NCBI GenBank assembly: GCA_016191425.1
Contig: JACPOR010000015.1
Location: forward strand, 1 to 64,000
Length of the DNA stretch: 64,000 bases
Reading direction: 5' to 3'
DNA from: Chloroflexota bacterium
GTDB taxonomy: Bacteria; Chloroflexota; Limnocylindria; Limnocylindrales; CSP1-4
A program made the translations under genes and the position numbers. Shown here piece by piece: positions 18,001 to 24,949 of the stretch (positions are counted from its first letter, which is position 1; each line of letters starts with the position of its first letter). Under the pieces are notes generated by a model. It was not told the DNA's origin. It worked only from the letters and a program-made list of their open reading frames with translations, and did no database searches.

Positions 18001-18686
18001 GTCCAGTCCGGTGTCTGGAAGGCCGGATCGTAGACATCGATCTGCCAGGACGCGTCGATGCTGGTGTCATACGTGCGTCCCGCACCGCCATCGCTGCCTT
18101 CGCCGGTGGCTCCCCCATCGGCCGGCGGGTCATCTTCCAGGTAGGCCGTGCTCGTCCCGTCGCGGACGATGAACCGGTACCAGAGGATCGTCGGCTTCGC
18201 GCTGGTGTGGAGCGTGACCTGCCAGTAGTCGTAGCCATACTCCCCGCCGGTTGGATCGGTCGCGACCTTCTCCATCGGCAGGAGGGCCTGCAGCCTGTCG
18301 ATCGCGTCCCAGACACGGACCGTGGCGTCGGTCAGGTCGCCGGCCGCGGAGCGGATCCGCAGGATGACCTGGGTTCCCGCGGTCACCGCCCCGAATGGCG
18401 CCCGATACGTGTCCGACCGGCTGTCGTGGGCGAGGTCAGAGGCGAGGATCCGGCCATCGGGGCTGAGTGGCTCTCGGTCGGCGACGGTCGCGACGCTCGG
18501 AGAGGGCGCCGGCCCGGTCGGAAGGTTTCCCGAGAGCAGGAACCCGGCGATCACAACGACGATGGCCGCTGCGACGACGGCGACCACCCGAGTGCGCCGA
18601 CCGTACGATCCGGATCCACGCGCCGTCGACGGACCGTCCGCGTTGCGGGTTGTGGTCCCGGAGCTGCCGATATCCGGTTCGGTCAT
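15066..18686 (-). CDS. Large membrane-anchored GH13 alpha-amylase/pullulanase-type glucanase
   Basis: A 1206-aa extracellular starch hydrolase. A short basic N-terminus is followed by one membrane segment (about 33-52), then a Pro/Ser linker, an N-terminal starch-associated beta domain (about 75-215) and a GH13 catalytic domain (about 228-730) with DGVFNH, nucleophile D481 in GWRLDVMDN, acid/base E510 in VLGEQWGD, and HD585-586 in VDSHDTTR. After it come a fibronectin-III-like module (about 765-850), a beta module of unclear family (about 865-1000), a second Fn3-like module (about 1015-1100) and a C-terminal CBM20/X25-like starch-binding domain (FYIAGDFQGW-type pattern, about 1110-1190). It is the last gene of the maltodextrin operon, one base after the preceding GH13 stop. 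Amylopullulanase activity is plausible but unproven. Confidence 0.85.
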   Translation of the reverse strand: MTEPDIGSSGTTTRNADGPSTARGSGSYGRRTRVVAVVAAAIVVVIAGFLLSGNLPTGPAPSPSVATVADREPLSPDGRILASDLAHDSRSDTYRAPFGAVTAGTQVILRIRSAAGDLTDATVRVWDAIDRLQALLPMEKVATDPTGGEYGYDYWQVTLHTSAKPTILWYRFIVRDGTSTAYLEDDPPADGGATGEGSDGGAGRTYDTSIDASWQIDVYDPAFQTPDWTRGALAYQIFPDRFYNGDPSNDPSPTAAQGSDGASVFRYGDVYGNPVLAKAWSDLPEGYCRAYQGVTCSEGPLGRDFFGGDLAGVTAKLDDLAALGVTVIYLNPIFAAPSNHRYDTSSYAFIDPDLGTQADFERLVSEARARGMRVLLDGVFNHVSSDSPWFDRSGRYAEIGACESAASPFRGWFTFRAPKENEPSPCAPSTVGGTDTYYNGWFGFDTIPEVVEQPAVYDMFTGPDGVVPNWIRAGASGWRLDVMDNLSAKFLRLIRSSAKAADPNSLVLGEQWGDASAFLLGDQADSTMNYRFRRAVIGFINGDTLDLDGAIPGLSPSQFQERMLGVMEDYPAPAWDALLNLVDSHDTTRILWSLAPGRDDPAVKESPTGLAAAKARLRVLAALQLTWPGMASVYYGTEAGLTGHDDPDDRRPYPWDSIDAKLQDWYRVLGTARQAHEALRAGDLSFVLADDTAGTLAYVRRAADEAAVVALNTSSSEQVLDIDLAGKVPDGAALSDLISGNAATVAAGHLTVTLGPLGSAVFVTAPGTDLQGPAAPTNVVATASAGRVDLTWSAPDGATRFQVWRSILTGGGYGLVATTADSSFADTSVRNGTRAYYVIVALDAAGNPSARSVEGEALPVLALVDARLEGDSTTTQILSAIDTLPPVTALVKAGSATAAPGPTVGIRAQLGFGPTGGTPGSDPDPFTWAEMRWTADAGDADRLTGTARPEALGAYAIVLRVSTDGGASWVYADRGGIVAGPGEAWQSREDQARTILVTASADSAPPPAPGGLRITAAGDASVTLAWDPVSAPDLYRYEIARSDTAGGPSTYLGSAVDPTFTDADIRAGASYVYVVVAVDTAFNRSARSAEVSAAATSRDVSVAFTVSIPADTPPTDTIYIAGDFQGWDPGATAMTRLDDGTWTISMVLTEGDAPQYKYTRGSWDAVEKDASCGEIPNRTFDVQFGDTGSQPVKDVVEKWRDIAQCG

Positions 18687-18687
18687 G

Positions 18688-20256
18688 TCAGGCGATCGAG
18701 GCTTGCAGGACGACGCCCGATCGGGCCGGCACTCGCACGGCGACCCGACCGTTGACGATGGCGAGCCGCTCCGGATTCGCGTCCGGCATACCGGCCCAGA
18801 GGGCTGCCTCGAAGACCTGGGCGTCGAGCTCCGGCACGTCGATCTCCACCGTCAAGTCGTCGTGTCCGACGTTGATCGCGACAAGTGTCGCGGCGCCATC
18901 GACCCCGGCCACGGGGGCGCGGAGGTAGCCGATGACCGGCCCGGTCGCATGGGCGACCCGGAAAGACCCGCGGCGAAGGACGGGGTTCGCGTGGCGAGCC
19001 GCGACGGCACCGCGGACGAAGGCGAGCAGGTCGTGATCCCAGGTCTCGGGCCGATCCCAGGGGAAGGCGCCACGCGAACCTGGATCCTGTTCGCCCCGCA
19101 GCCCGATCTCGTCGCCGTAATAGATCGAGGGCGCCCCTGGGCACGTCATCTGGATGATGGTGGCGAGGCGCAGGGACGCGGAGTCGTGCCCGGCGATCGT
19201 CAGGAACCGCGGCGTGTCGTGCGTGTCCAGCAGGTTCAGCTGGACGGCGACGACCGCCGGGTCGTAGACACTGAAATTGCGCTCCAGGCGCCGGGCGAAT
19301 TCCTCGGCGTCGATTCCGCGGATCGTCTCGTCGAGTCCGAAGTGCTGCCGCAGGACGCGGCGATCCAGGTACGGCCCGCCCACAAACGAGGTCACCGCGG
19401 CCGCCCATGGGTAGTTCATGTAGGCGTCGAACCGGTCACCCTGCAGGTAGCGAGGCTCCTCGTGCCAGACCTCCGCGACGATGTAGGCGTCTGGGCGGAC
19501 GGCCTTGACGCGGCGCCTGAACTCCTGCCAGAAGCTGCCATCGGCGATCTCGAGGGCCACATCAAGCCGCCAGCCATCGGCGCCGAACCTGATCCAGTGC
19601 TCGGCCACGCTGAACAGGTACTCACGGACCTCGGGGTTGTCCGTGTTGAGCTTGGGAAGGGCCGGCAGGTTCCACCAGGCCCGATAGCCGAACGCCTCCA
19701 TGGACCCCTCGCCCGCTCGCTGGGCGTCCGGAACGTTGGTCGTGTCGAGCGGCTCCTCCCGCTCGGGATAGGCCCGGATGGTGCGACCAGCCTCCAGCGC
19801 ACCCTCGTCGAAATGGAACCACTGACGATAAGGAGACGAGCTCCCGGTCTCCATGACGTGATGGAACGGCCAGAAGCCCCGGCTCGCGTGATTGAACACG
19901 CCGTCCAGGACGACGCGCATGGCCCGGCCGTGGGCGGCGTCAATGAGCTCACGGAGTGCGGCATCGCCGCCCAGCAGCGGGTCGACCGCCATGTAGTCGT
20001 ACGTGTGATAGCGATGATTCGACGCCGACTGGAAGATCGGGTTGAAGTAGATGGCCGTCACCCCGAGATCCTGCAGGTAGTCAAGGTGCTCGGCGACGCC
20101 GAGCAGGTCACCGCCCTTGAACCCGTGCCGGGTCGGCGGACTGTCCCACGATTCCAGACGACCGGGCTTGGGCACGCGAGAGCTTTGGGCGAATCGGTCG
20201 GGAAAGATCTGGTAGAAGACCGCGTCCTTGACCCAATCGGGCGTCTCGATCGACAA
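18688..20256 (-). CDS. Cytoplasmic GH13 alpha-glycosidase (neopullulanase/cyclomaltodextrinase-like)
   Basis: A 522-aa GH13 enzyme without a signal peptide, expected to cut imported maltodextrins. The barrel begins WVKDAVFYQIFPDRF; conserved regions are DGVFNHASRGF (about 118), DGWRLDVALEIAD with nucleophile D232, IVAEVWHEE with acid/base E262, and LLDTHDTPR with HD346-347. The N-terminal CBM34 domain usual in neopullulanases is absent, so the protein starts directly at the catalytic domain. ATG 20256 lies 6 bp after the malG-like stop. This placement in a sugar ABC operon supports an intracellular role. Confidence 0.88.
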   Translation of the reverse strand: MSIETPDWVKDAVFYQIFPDRFAQSSRVPKPGRLESWDSPPTRHGFKGGDLLGVAEHLDYLQDLGVTAIYFNPIFQSASNHRYHTYDYMAVDPLLGGDAALRELIDAAHGRAMRVVLDGVFNHASRGFWPFHHVMETGSSSPYRQWFHFDEGALEAGRTIRAYPEREEPLDTTNVPDAQRAGEGSMEAFGYRAWWNLPALPKLNTDNPEVREYLFSVAEHWIRFGADGWRLDVALEIADGSFWQEFRRRVKAVRPDAYIVAEVWHEEPRYLQGDRFDAYMNYPWAAAVTSFVGGPYLDRRVLRQHFGLDETIRGIDAEEFARRLERNFSVYDPAVVAVQLNLLDTHDTPRFLTIAGHDSASLRLATIIQMTCPGAPSIYYGDEIGLRGEQDPGSRGAFPWDRPETWDHDLLAFVRGAVAARHANPVLRRGSFRVAHATGPVIGYLRAPVAGVDGAATLVAINVGHDDLTVEIDVPELDAQVFEAALWAGMPDANPERLAIVNGRVAVRVPARSGVVLQASIA

Positions 20257-20262
20257 CCTCGC

Positions 20263-21168
20263 TCAGCCCTTCACGCCGCCCGCGGTGACCCCGGATACGA
20301 GCCACTTCGAGGAGTACAGGAAGAGCGCGACCACGGGGATCGAGATGAGGACCGAGGCCGCGGCGAGGTCGTTCCATTGAGTCTGGAACTGCTGCTGGAA
20401 CCGTTGCAGGCCCAACGGCCAGGTCAGCAGGTCCTCCTTGGAGATCAGGATCCTGGCGAGGAAGAAGTCGTTCCATGCGGCCAGGAAGTTGAACAGGAAG
20501 ACGATCGCGAGGGCCGGCGTGGAGAGCGGGAGCAGGATACGCCAGAAGGCTTCCAGCTTCGAGCAACCGTCGATCTGGGCCGCTTCCTCGAGCTCGACCG
20601 GAACCGTCTCGTAGTACCCGCGGAGGATCCAGATGCTGAAGGGCACCGAGGTCACCGACAGGGCGATGACCATCCCCACGAACGAATTGGTGAGCTTGAG
20701 CTGGACGGCAAGGATATAGAGCGGGACAAGGAGCATGGCGGCCGGGATCAGCTGGGTTGCCAGGAGGACCGTCAGACCGACGCCCCGGCCAGGGAACTTG
20801 TACCGGGCAAAGGCGTAGGCCGAGGTCGAGGCGATGAGCAGCCCGACAACGGCGGAGCCGGTCGTCAGGACGAGGCTGTTGAACAGCCACAACGGAAGGT
20901 CCGTTTCGAACAGCACGTTGCGGAACGACTCGAGGGTTGCTCCGGGTGGGATCAACGAGAACTCGCTGTCCAGGAGCCGGTTGCCCGGCCGCATGGCGAC
21001 ACCGATGACACGGAGGACCGGGAAGATCGCGATCAACGCGGCGAGGATCAGGGTCAGGTGGATGACGATGCGCTTGCGCGTCGAATCAGTCCGACCGCCC
21101 CCATGCCGGCCTCCGCTCTCGGCGGCGGGCTTCACGCCCGTTGTGGGCGGAACGACAGGGCCGCTCAT
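20263..21168 (-). CDS. Maltodextrin-type ABC transporter permease (MalG family)
   Basis: A 301-aa inner-membrane permease with six predicted segments. The EAA loop that contacts the ATPase reads EEAAQIDGCSKLEAFWRILLPLSTPA. The N-terminal 35 residues are a polar Gly/Arg-rich extension before the first segment. Its start overlaps the MalF-like stop by four bases (ATGA), implying coupled translation. The cluster contains no ATP-binding subunit, so a shared MalK/MsmX-type ATPase elsewhere must energise it. Confidence 0.88.
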   Translation of the reverse strand: MSGPVVPPTTGVKPAAESGGRHGGGRTDSTRKRIVIHLTLILAALIAIFPVLRVIGVAMRPGNRLLDSEFSLIPPGATLESFRNVLFETDLPLWLFNSLVLTTGSAVVGLLIASTSAYAFARYKFPGRGVGLTVLLATQLIPAAMLLVPLYILAVQLKLTNSFVGMVIALSVTSVPFSIWILRGYYETVPVELEEAAQIDGCSKLEAFWRILLPLSTPALAIVFLFNFLAAWNDFFLARILISKEDLLTWPLGLQRFQQQFQTQWNDLAAASVLISIPVVALFLYSSKWLVSGVTAGGVKG

Positions 21169-22190
21169 TCGTAGGCTCCCTTCAGGCTGCCGGTGATCCG
21201 GATGTAGAAGACGGTGAAGACGAGCAGGAGCAGGAAGACGACGAACGCGAACGCCGCCGCATCACCGTAGCGGTTGTACTGGAACGCCTCCCGGAACAGG
21301 GCGCTCACGAGGATGTCGCTCGTCTCGAGCTCGTTCTGGTTGATGAAGTACGGGACGTTGATGTTGTTGAACGTCCAGACCGTGCCGAGGATGATCGCCG
21401 GGGTCAGCACCGGCCGAAGGAGCGGCAGCGTGATGTGCCGGAAGGCCTGCCGGCTGTTCGCGCCGTCCATCTCTGCGGCCTCGTAATAGTCCGCCGATAT
21501 GCTCTGGAGGCCGCCGAGGATGATCACCATCATGAACGGAATGCCGAGCCAGACATTCGTGATGATCATCGCCACGAAGTTCCAGAACGGGTCGGACAGC
21601 CAGGCGATCGGCGCGACCCCGACCTTCGCAAGGAGCTGGTTCACGGCGCCGAATTCAAAGTTGTACTCGGTCCGCCAGACGAGGAGGGCAATGACCTGCG
21701 GGATCGCCCAGGGGAGGACGATCAGGGCGCGGTAGATCCCCTTGCCCCGCATCTTTCGATGGAGCAGCAGGGCGAGGCCCATGCCGCCGAGCACGTGGAA
21801 CGTCACGTTGCTGACCGTCCAGAGCACCGTCTGGCCGAGCAGCTGCCAGAAACTCGTGAGTTTGAGGACCGGCTGGGTGAACACCTGGGCGTAGTTCTCG
21901 GGACCAACGAACCAGCCCTTCGCGAGCCCCAGGAAGCCCGGATCGCCGAAGTTCCGGAGGCTCATCTTGGTGAAGGAGACGTTGAGCTCCCACAGGAGCG
22001 GGTAGACGATCAGGATGCTCAGGCCGACCGCGGCTGGGGCCACCAGCATGATGGGAATGGCGTAGCGGAACTTGAGGAGCCGGACGAGGAAGAAGTAGAG
22101 GGCGCCTTCGAGAACGGCCACGATGAAGGCGATCGCGATCAGGGTCAGACCAACCTGCCGAATCGCGTTGGTGATGATCTCGATGCTCAC
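21165..22190 (-). CDS. Maltodextrin-type ABC transporter permease (MalF family)
   Basis: A 341-aa inner-membrane permease with about eight hydrophobic segments, partner of the downstream permease. The EAA loop reads YEAAEMDGANSRQAFRHITLPLLRP. Two N-terminal segments precede the conserved core, as in MalF relatives. A long inverted repeat separates it from the binding-protein gene upstream, which probably sets the ratio of binding protein to permease. Confidence 0.88.
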   Translation of the reverse strand: MSIEIITNAIRQVGLTLIAIAFIVAVLEGALYFFLVRLLKFRYAIPIMLVAPAAVGLSILIVYPLLWELNVSFTKMSLRNFGDPGFLGLAKGWFVGPENYAQVFTQPVLKLTSFWQLLGQTVLWTVSNVTFHVLGGMGLALLLHRKMRGKGIYRALIVLPWAIPQVIALLVWRTEYNFEFGAVNQLLAKVGVAPIAWLSDPFWNFVAMIITNVWLGIPFMMVIILGGLQSISADYYEAAEMDGANSRQAFRHITLPLLRPVLTPAIILGTVWTFNNINVPYFINQNELETSDILVSALFREAFQYNRYGDAAAFAFVVFLLLLVFTVFYIRITGSLKGAYE

Positions 22191-22231
22191 GACTCACCCT
22201 CCAGTCGCAACGCCGTCTCGGGATGGAGCAG

Positions 22232-22259
22232 GGCCCCGGGGCAATGATGCCCCGAGGCC
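22232..22259 (-). terminator. Intercistronic hairpin between the binding-protein and permease genes
   Basis: GGCC-CGGGGCA pairs with TGCCCCG-GGCC across a 4-nt loop, with one mismatch, giving an 11-bp-paired stem. There is no T-run. In sugar ABC operons such hairpins protect the upstream binding-protein mRNA and reduce read-through; a similar one occurs in the xyl operon at 40861-40899. Confidence 0.6.
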
Positions 22260-22283
22260 GGCTCGCACGCTAGGGTCGAACAG

Positions 22284-23585
22284 CTAGAGCTGCGAGATGC
22301 AGGTAACGGCCGACTGCTGCATCGTCGCGGCGATGCCCTTGACATCGCTGTTGCCCGTGAACAGGTCACGAACACCGGCGGTCATCGAGTCGAAGATGCA
22401 GCGCATCTCCAGGTTGGTCGGCTGGGGAATGCCAAGCTTGGCAGCCTCGGCTGCGCCGTTCAGGAGAGGATCGCCCGTGACGATCGGATCGGCGATGGCC
22501 TCGGCATTGCCGGGCAGTCGCTTGAGCGTCTCGACGATCTTGATCTGCTGGTCCTTGGAGGTCGCGAACTTCATGAACTCCGAGACCACGGTCTTGAGGT
22601 CAGGGCTATCACCCACGGCCTTGCTGGCCATGAGGAAGGCACCGGCGATGTAGGGATGCGGGGATTCGCCGCCGGTGATCAGCGGGAGCGGGCCAACGCC
22701 GAGCTTGTCACCCAGCGCGTCGGCGGCCGCGTAGGCCCCGAGGGTCCAGTCGCCGTTGATGATGTAGGCGGCCTTGCCGTCCTTGAACAGGCCATCGGCG
22801 ACGTTGTAGTCGGCCTCGGCCGGGGTCACCTTGTCGGTGTACTTGAGGTCGTAGAGGAACTGCAGGGCGCTCCTCATGGCGTCCGTGTCGAGTGTCGGCG
22901 TGACGCCGTCGGCGTCGAACACCCTGCCGCCGAAACCGCCGAGGAACGGCACGAGCCAGAACGACTCGGTCTGGTTGAATACGATGCCGTACTGGTCACC
23001 GGTGGTGAGGGTCTTGGCTGCGGCAATCCATGCGTCGCTGTCGGCCGGAGCCGTCTCGCCCGCAAGGGACTTGTTCCAGTAGAGCATCAGCTGGTTACCG
23101 AAGGATACGGGGGCGCCCCAGAGGGTGCCGTTCGCGGTGACGGCGTCGGCCGCTGCCGGGACAAAGGTCGACCTGTCGACCACGTCGTCGAGCGGCAGGA
23201 TCAGGTCGGCCGCGGTGAAGGGACCGACGTGGTCCGCCACGGTCCAGAGGAGCTCGGGGCTGTCGCCGCCGAGGCCGGTGTTCTGGAAGTCCTCGCGCAG
23301 GGCCTCGACGTCCTTGTTCACGACGGTGAACGTGACGTTCGGGTAGAGCGCGGTGAAGGCGTCCGTCAGCGACTTGACGTACTGCAGGCTGCCATCGGCC
23401 TCACCCTCCTTGGTCCACAGGGTGAGTGGGAAGTCACCGGACGGGAAGGCGACTTCCGTCGGGGCTGCGGTGGGCTCGATTGTCGCGGGCGCCGAGGCCG
23501 GCGCCTGCGATGCGGCTCCGCCACAGGCCGACGCGGCGATCGCGACGACACTGAGCAGCGCCGCAAAGCGCTTTGTCGAGTTCAT
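22284..23585 (-). CDS. Maltodextrin-binding lipoprotein (family 1 solute-binding protein)
   Basis: A 433-aa extracytoplasmic binding protein for an ABC importer. It has a lipoprotein signal peptide (MNSTKRFAALLSVVAIAASA then the lipobox cysteine), an Ala/Pro/Thr linker, and a family 1 fold (LTLWTKEGE; FAFINGDWTLGAYA-like region as AYIINGDWTLG). ATG 23585 has a GGAGGAG site. The association with GH13 enzymes and a GH57 glucanotransferase supports malto-oligosaccharide as ligand, but this is inferred from context. First gene of the five-gene operon. Confidence 0.87.
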   Translation of the reverse strand: MNSTKRFAALLSVVAIAASACGGAASQAPASAPATIEPTAAPTEVAFPSGDFPLTLWTKEGEADGSLQYVKSLTDAFTALYPNVTFTVVNKDVEALREDFQNTGLGGDSPELLWTVADHVGPFTAADLILPLDDVVDRSTFVPAAADAVTANGTLWGAPVSFGNQLMLYWNKSLAGETAPADSDAWIAAAKTLTTGDQYGIVFNQTESFWLVPFLGGFGGRVFDADGVTPTLDTDAMRSALQFLYDLKYTDKVTPAEADYNVADGLFKDGKAAYIINGDWTLGAYAAADALGDKLGVGPLPLITGGESPHPYIAGAFLMASKAVGDSPDLKTVVSEFMKFATSKDQQIKIVETLKRLPGNAEAIADPIVTGDPLLNGAAEAAKLGIPQPTNLEMRCIFDSMTAGVRDLFTGNSDVKGIAATMQQSAVTCISQL

Positions 23586-23712
23586 GGTCTGGATCTCTCC
23601 TCCGTATGGAAACTGATCGAAAAGTGGGCCGGTCAGTCCGGCTCCAGGAGCGGGCGGCGGTCCGTCCGACGCCTCTCGTTGAGCGGCCCGCGTCGGCGGT
23701 CCGCCCGGTCCC

Positions 23713-24789
23713 TCACATCCCGTCGTCTACCACCTCCTGCCGCAGCTGCGGCGCGGATGCGGTGGAACCGCGGACAACGAGATGCGTGGTGAAATGGTGC
23801 TGGGCCGATGCCAGCGGATCTCCGTGGCGACCGCCGTCAAGCACGATCCGGACGGCTTCGGCACCCTTGGCCCGGTTCGGCTGATGCACGCTCGTGAGCG
23901 GTGGGTTCGTGTACTGCGCCACGTCGAGATCATCGAAACCGACGACCGACACGTCCTCGGGAACACGGAGGCCGATCTCGCGGACGGCTCGCATCGCGCC
24001 GATGGCCATGGCGTCGCTCATGGCAAGGACGGCCGTCGGCCGCAGGCCGCGCTCCCAGGCTCGATGGAGCGCCGCCGCGCCACCCTCCATGCTCGCCGGC
24101 CCGGTGACGACCGACTCGTCACTGATGTCGAGACCGACCTCTGCGGCAGCCGATCGATAGCCGCTCAAGCGGCGAGCGCTCACCCACGCAGGGTCCGTTC
24201 CGGAGCCGGCCTCGGGCGGTTCGATCCCGAGGATCACGAAGGACCGATGGCCGAGTTCGATGAGGTGAGCCGCCGCCGCGCGCGCTCCGCCCTCGTCGTC
24301 GACGTAGATCGCCGGTTCGTCCGGCAGCGCGGTCGAATCGATGAGGACGTACGGCAGGCGCGACCTGCGGATCTGATCGATCTCCGGATGGTCCACCCCG
24401 AGGCCCACGGCGATGATCCCGTCGACACTCGCCCGGTCAATGGCCCGCGACAGCGACCCGTGCAGCGGGGAGATGAACTGGATGGACATCCCGGCCGCCT
24501 CAGCGGCGGTGGCGACGCCGGCGCTGAATTCCCCGAAGTAGGGGTTGGTGAAGATGAAGTCGAGGCCCTGCGGCGTCAGCAAGCCGATCGTCCACGTCCG
24601 TCGGTGGGCAAGCATCCTGGCAACGGGGTCGGGTCGGTAATCCAGGCCGGTCGCGATCTCACGGATCCTGGTCACGGTGTCCGTGCTGAGGCGCTCGGGC
24701 GTGTTGAACGCGAAGGACACCGCGGCCTTCGAGACGCCCGCTTCCCGCGCGACGTCGGCGATCGTCGATCGTGGGGTCTTCTTCTGCAC
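23713..24789 (-). CDS. LacI-family transcriptional regulator of the glucan operon
   Basis: A 358-aa LacI/GalR regulator: N-terminal helix-turn-helix STIADVAREAGVSKAAVSFAFN followed by a periplasmic-binding-protein-like ligand domain (TIGLLTPQG, FDDLDVAQYTNPPLTSVHQP). GTG 24789 is chosen because GGAGG lies 6 nt upstream and the HTH would then begin at residue 8; the open frame allows GTG 24831. It lies upstream of the transport operon on the same strand and divergent from GH57. A palindromic AAACCGGTTT lies in the shared intergenic region, so local control of both directions is likely. The inducer is probably a maltodextrin. Confidence 0.85.
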   Translation of the reverse strand: MQKKTPRSTIADVAREAGVSKAAVSFAFNTPERLSTDTVTRIREIATGLDYRPDPVARMLAHRRTWTIGLLTPQGLDFIFTNPYFGEFSAGVATAAEAAGMSIQFISPLHGSLSRAIDRASVDGIIAVGLGVDHPEIDQIRRSRLPYVLIDSTALPDEPAIYVDDEGGARAAAAHLIELGHRSFVILGIEPPEAGSGTDPAWVSARRLSGYRSAAAEVGLDISDESVVTGPASMEGGAAALHRAWERGLRPTAVLAMSDAMAIGAMRAVREIGLRVPEDVSVVGFDDLDVAQYTNPPLTSVHQPNRAKGAEAVRIVLDGGRHGDPLASAQHHFTTHLVVRGSTASAPQLRQEVVDDGM

Positions 24790-24861
24790 CAACGCCTCCA
24801 CGAGCCCTCCCGCCGGGCCCCGATGCCACACGGCACGGCCGCCATGTATGATCGGGACGGC

Positions 24862-24891
24862 AACCGGAAAAGCGGTTTAGCAAACCGGTTT
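24862..24891. promoter_or_regulatory. Candidate LacI-family operator(s) between the regulator and GH57 genes
   Basis: A perfect 10-bp palindrome AAACCGGTTT lies at 24882-24891, and a second inverted repeat AACCG-N6-CGGTT at 24862-24877. The central CpG-containing AACCGGTT form is typical of LacI/GalR operators. The site sits in the divergent intergenic region, about 60-70 bp from each start. Confidence 0.6.
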
Positions 24892-24949
24892 AGCCGACCG
24901 TACCAGCGGCTACCGGCCGTGTCAAGGACCATTTGTCATGGAGGCCCCG

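Noticed and set aside
16440-21174. Two very long plus-strand frames (771 and 950 aa) across the amylase and GH13 genes
   Set aside because: They are antisense to intact GH13 and permease genes and show only composition-driven repeats of charged residues.
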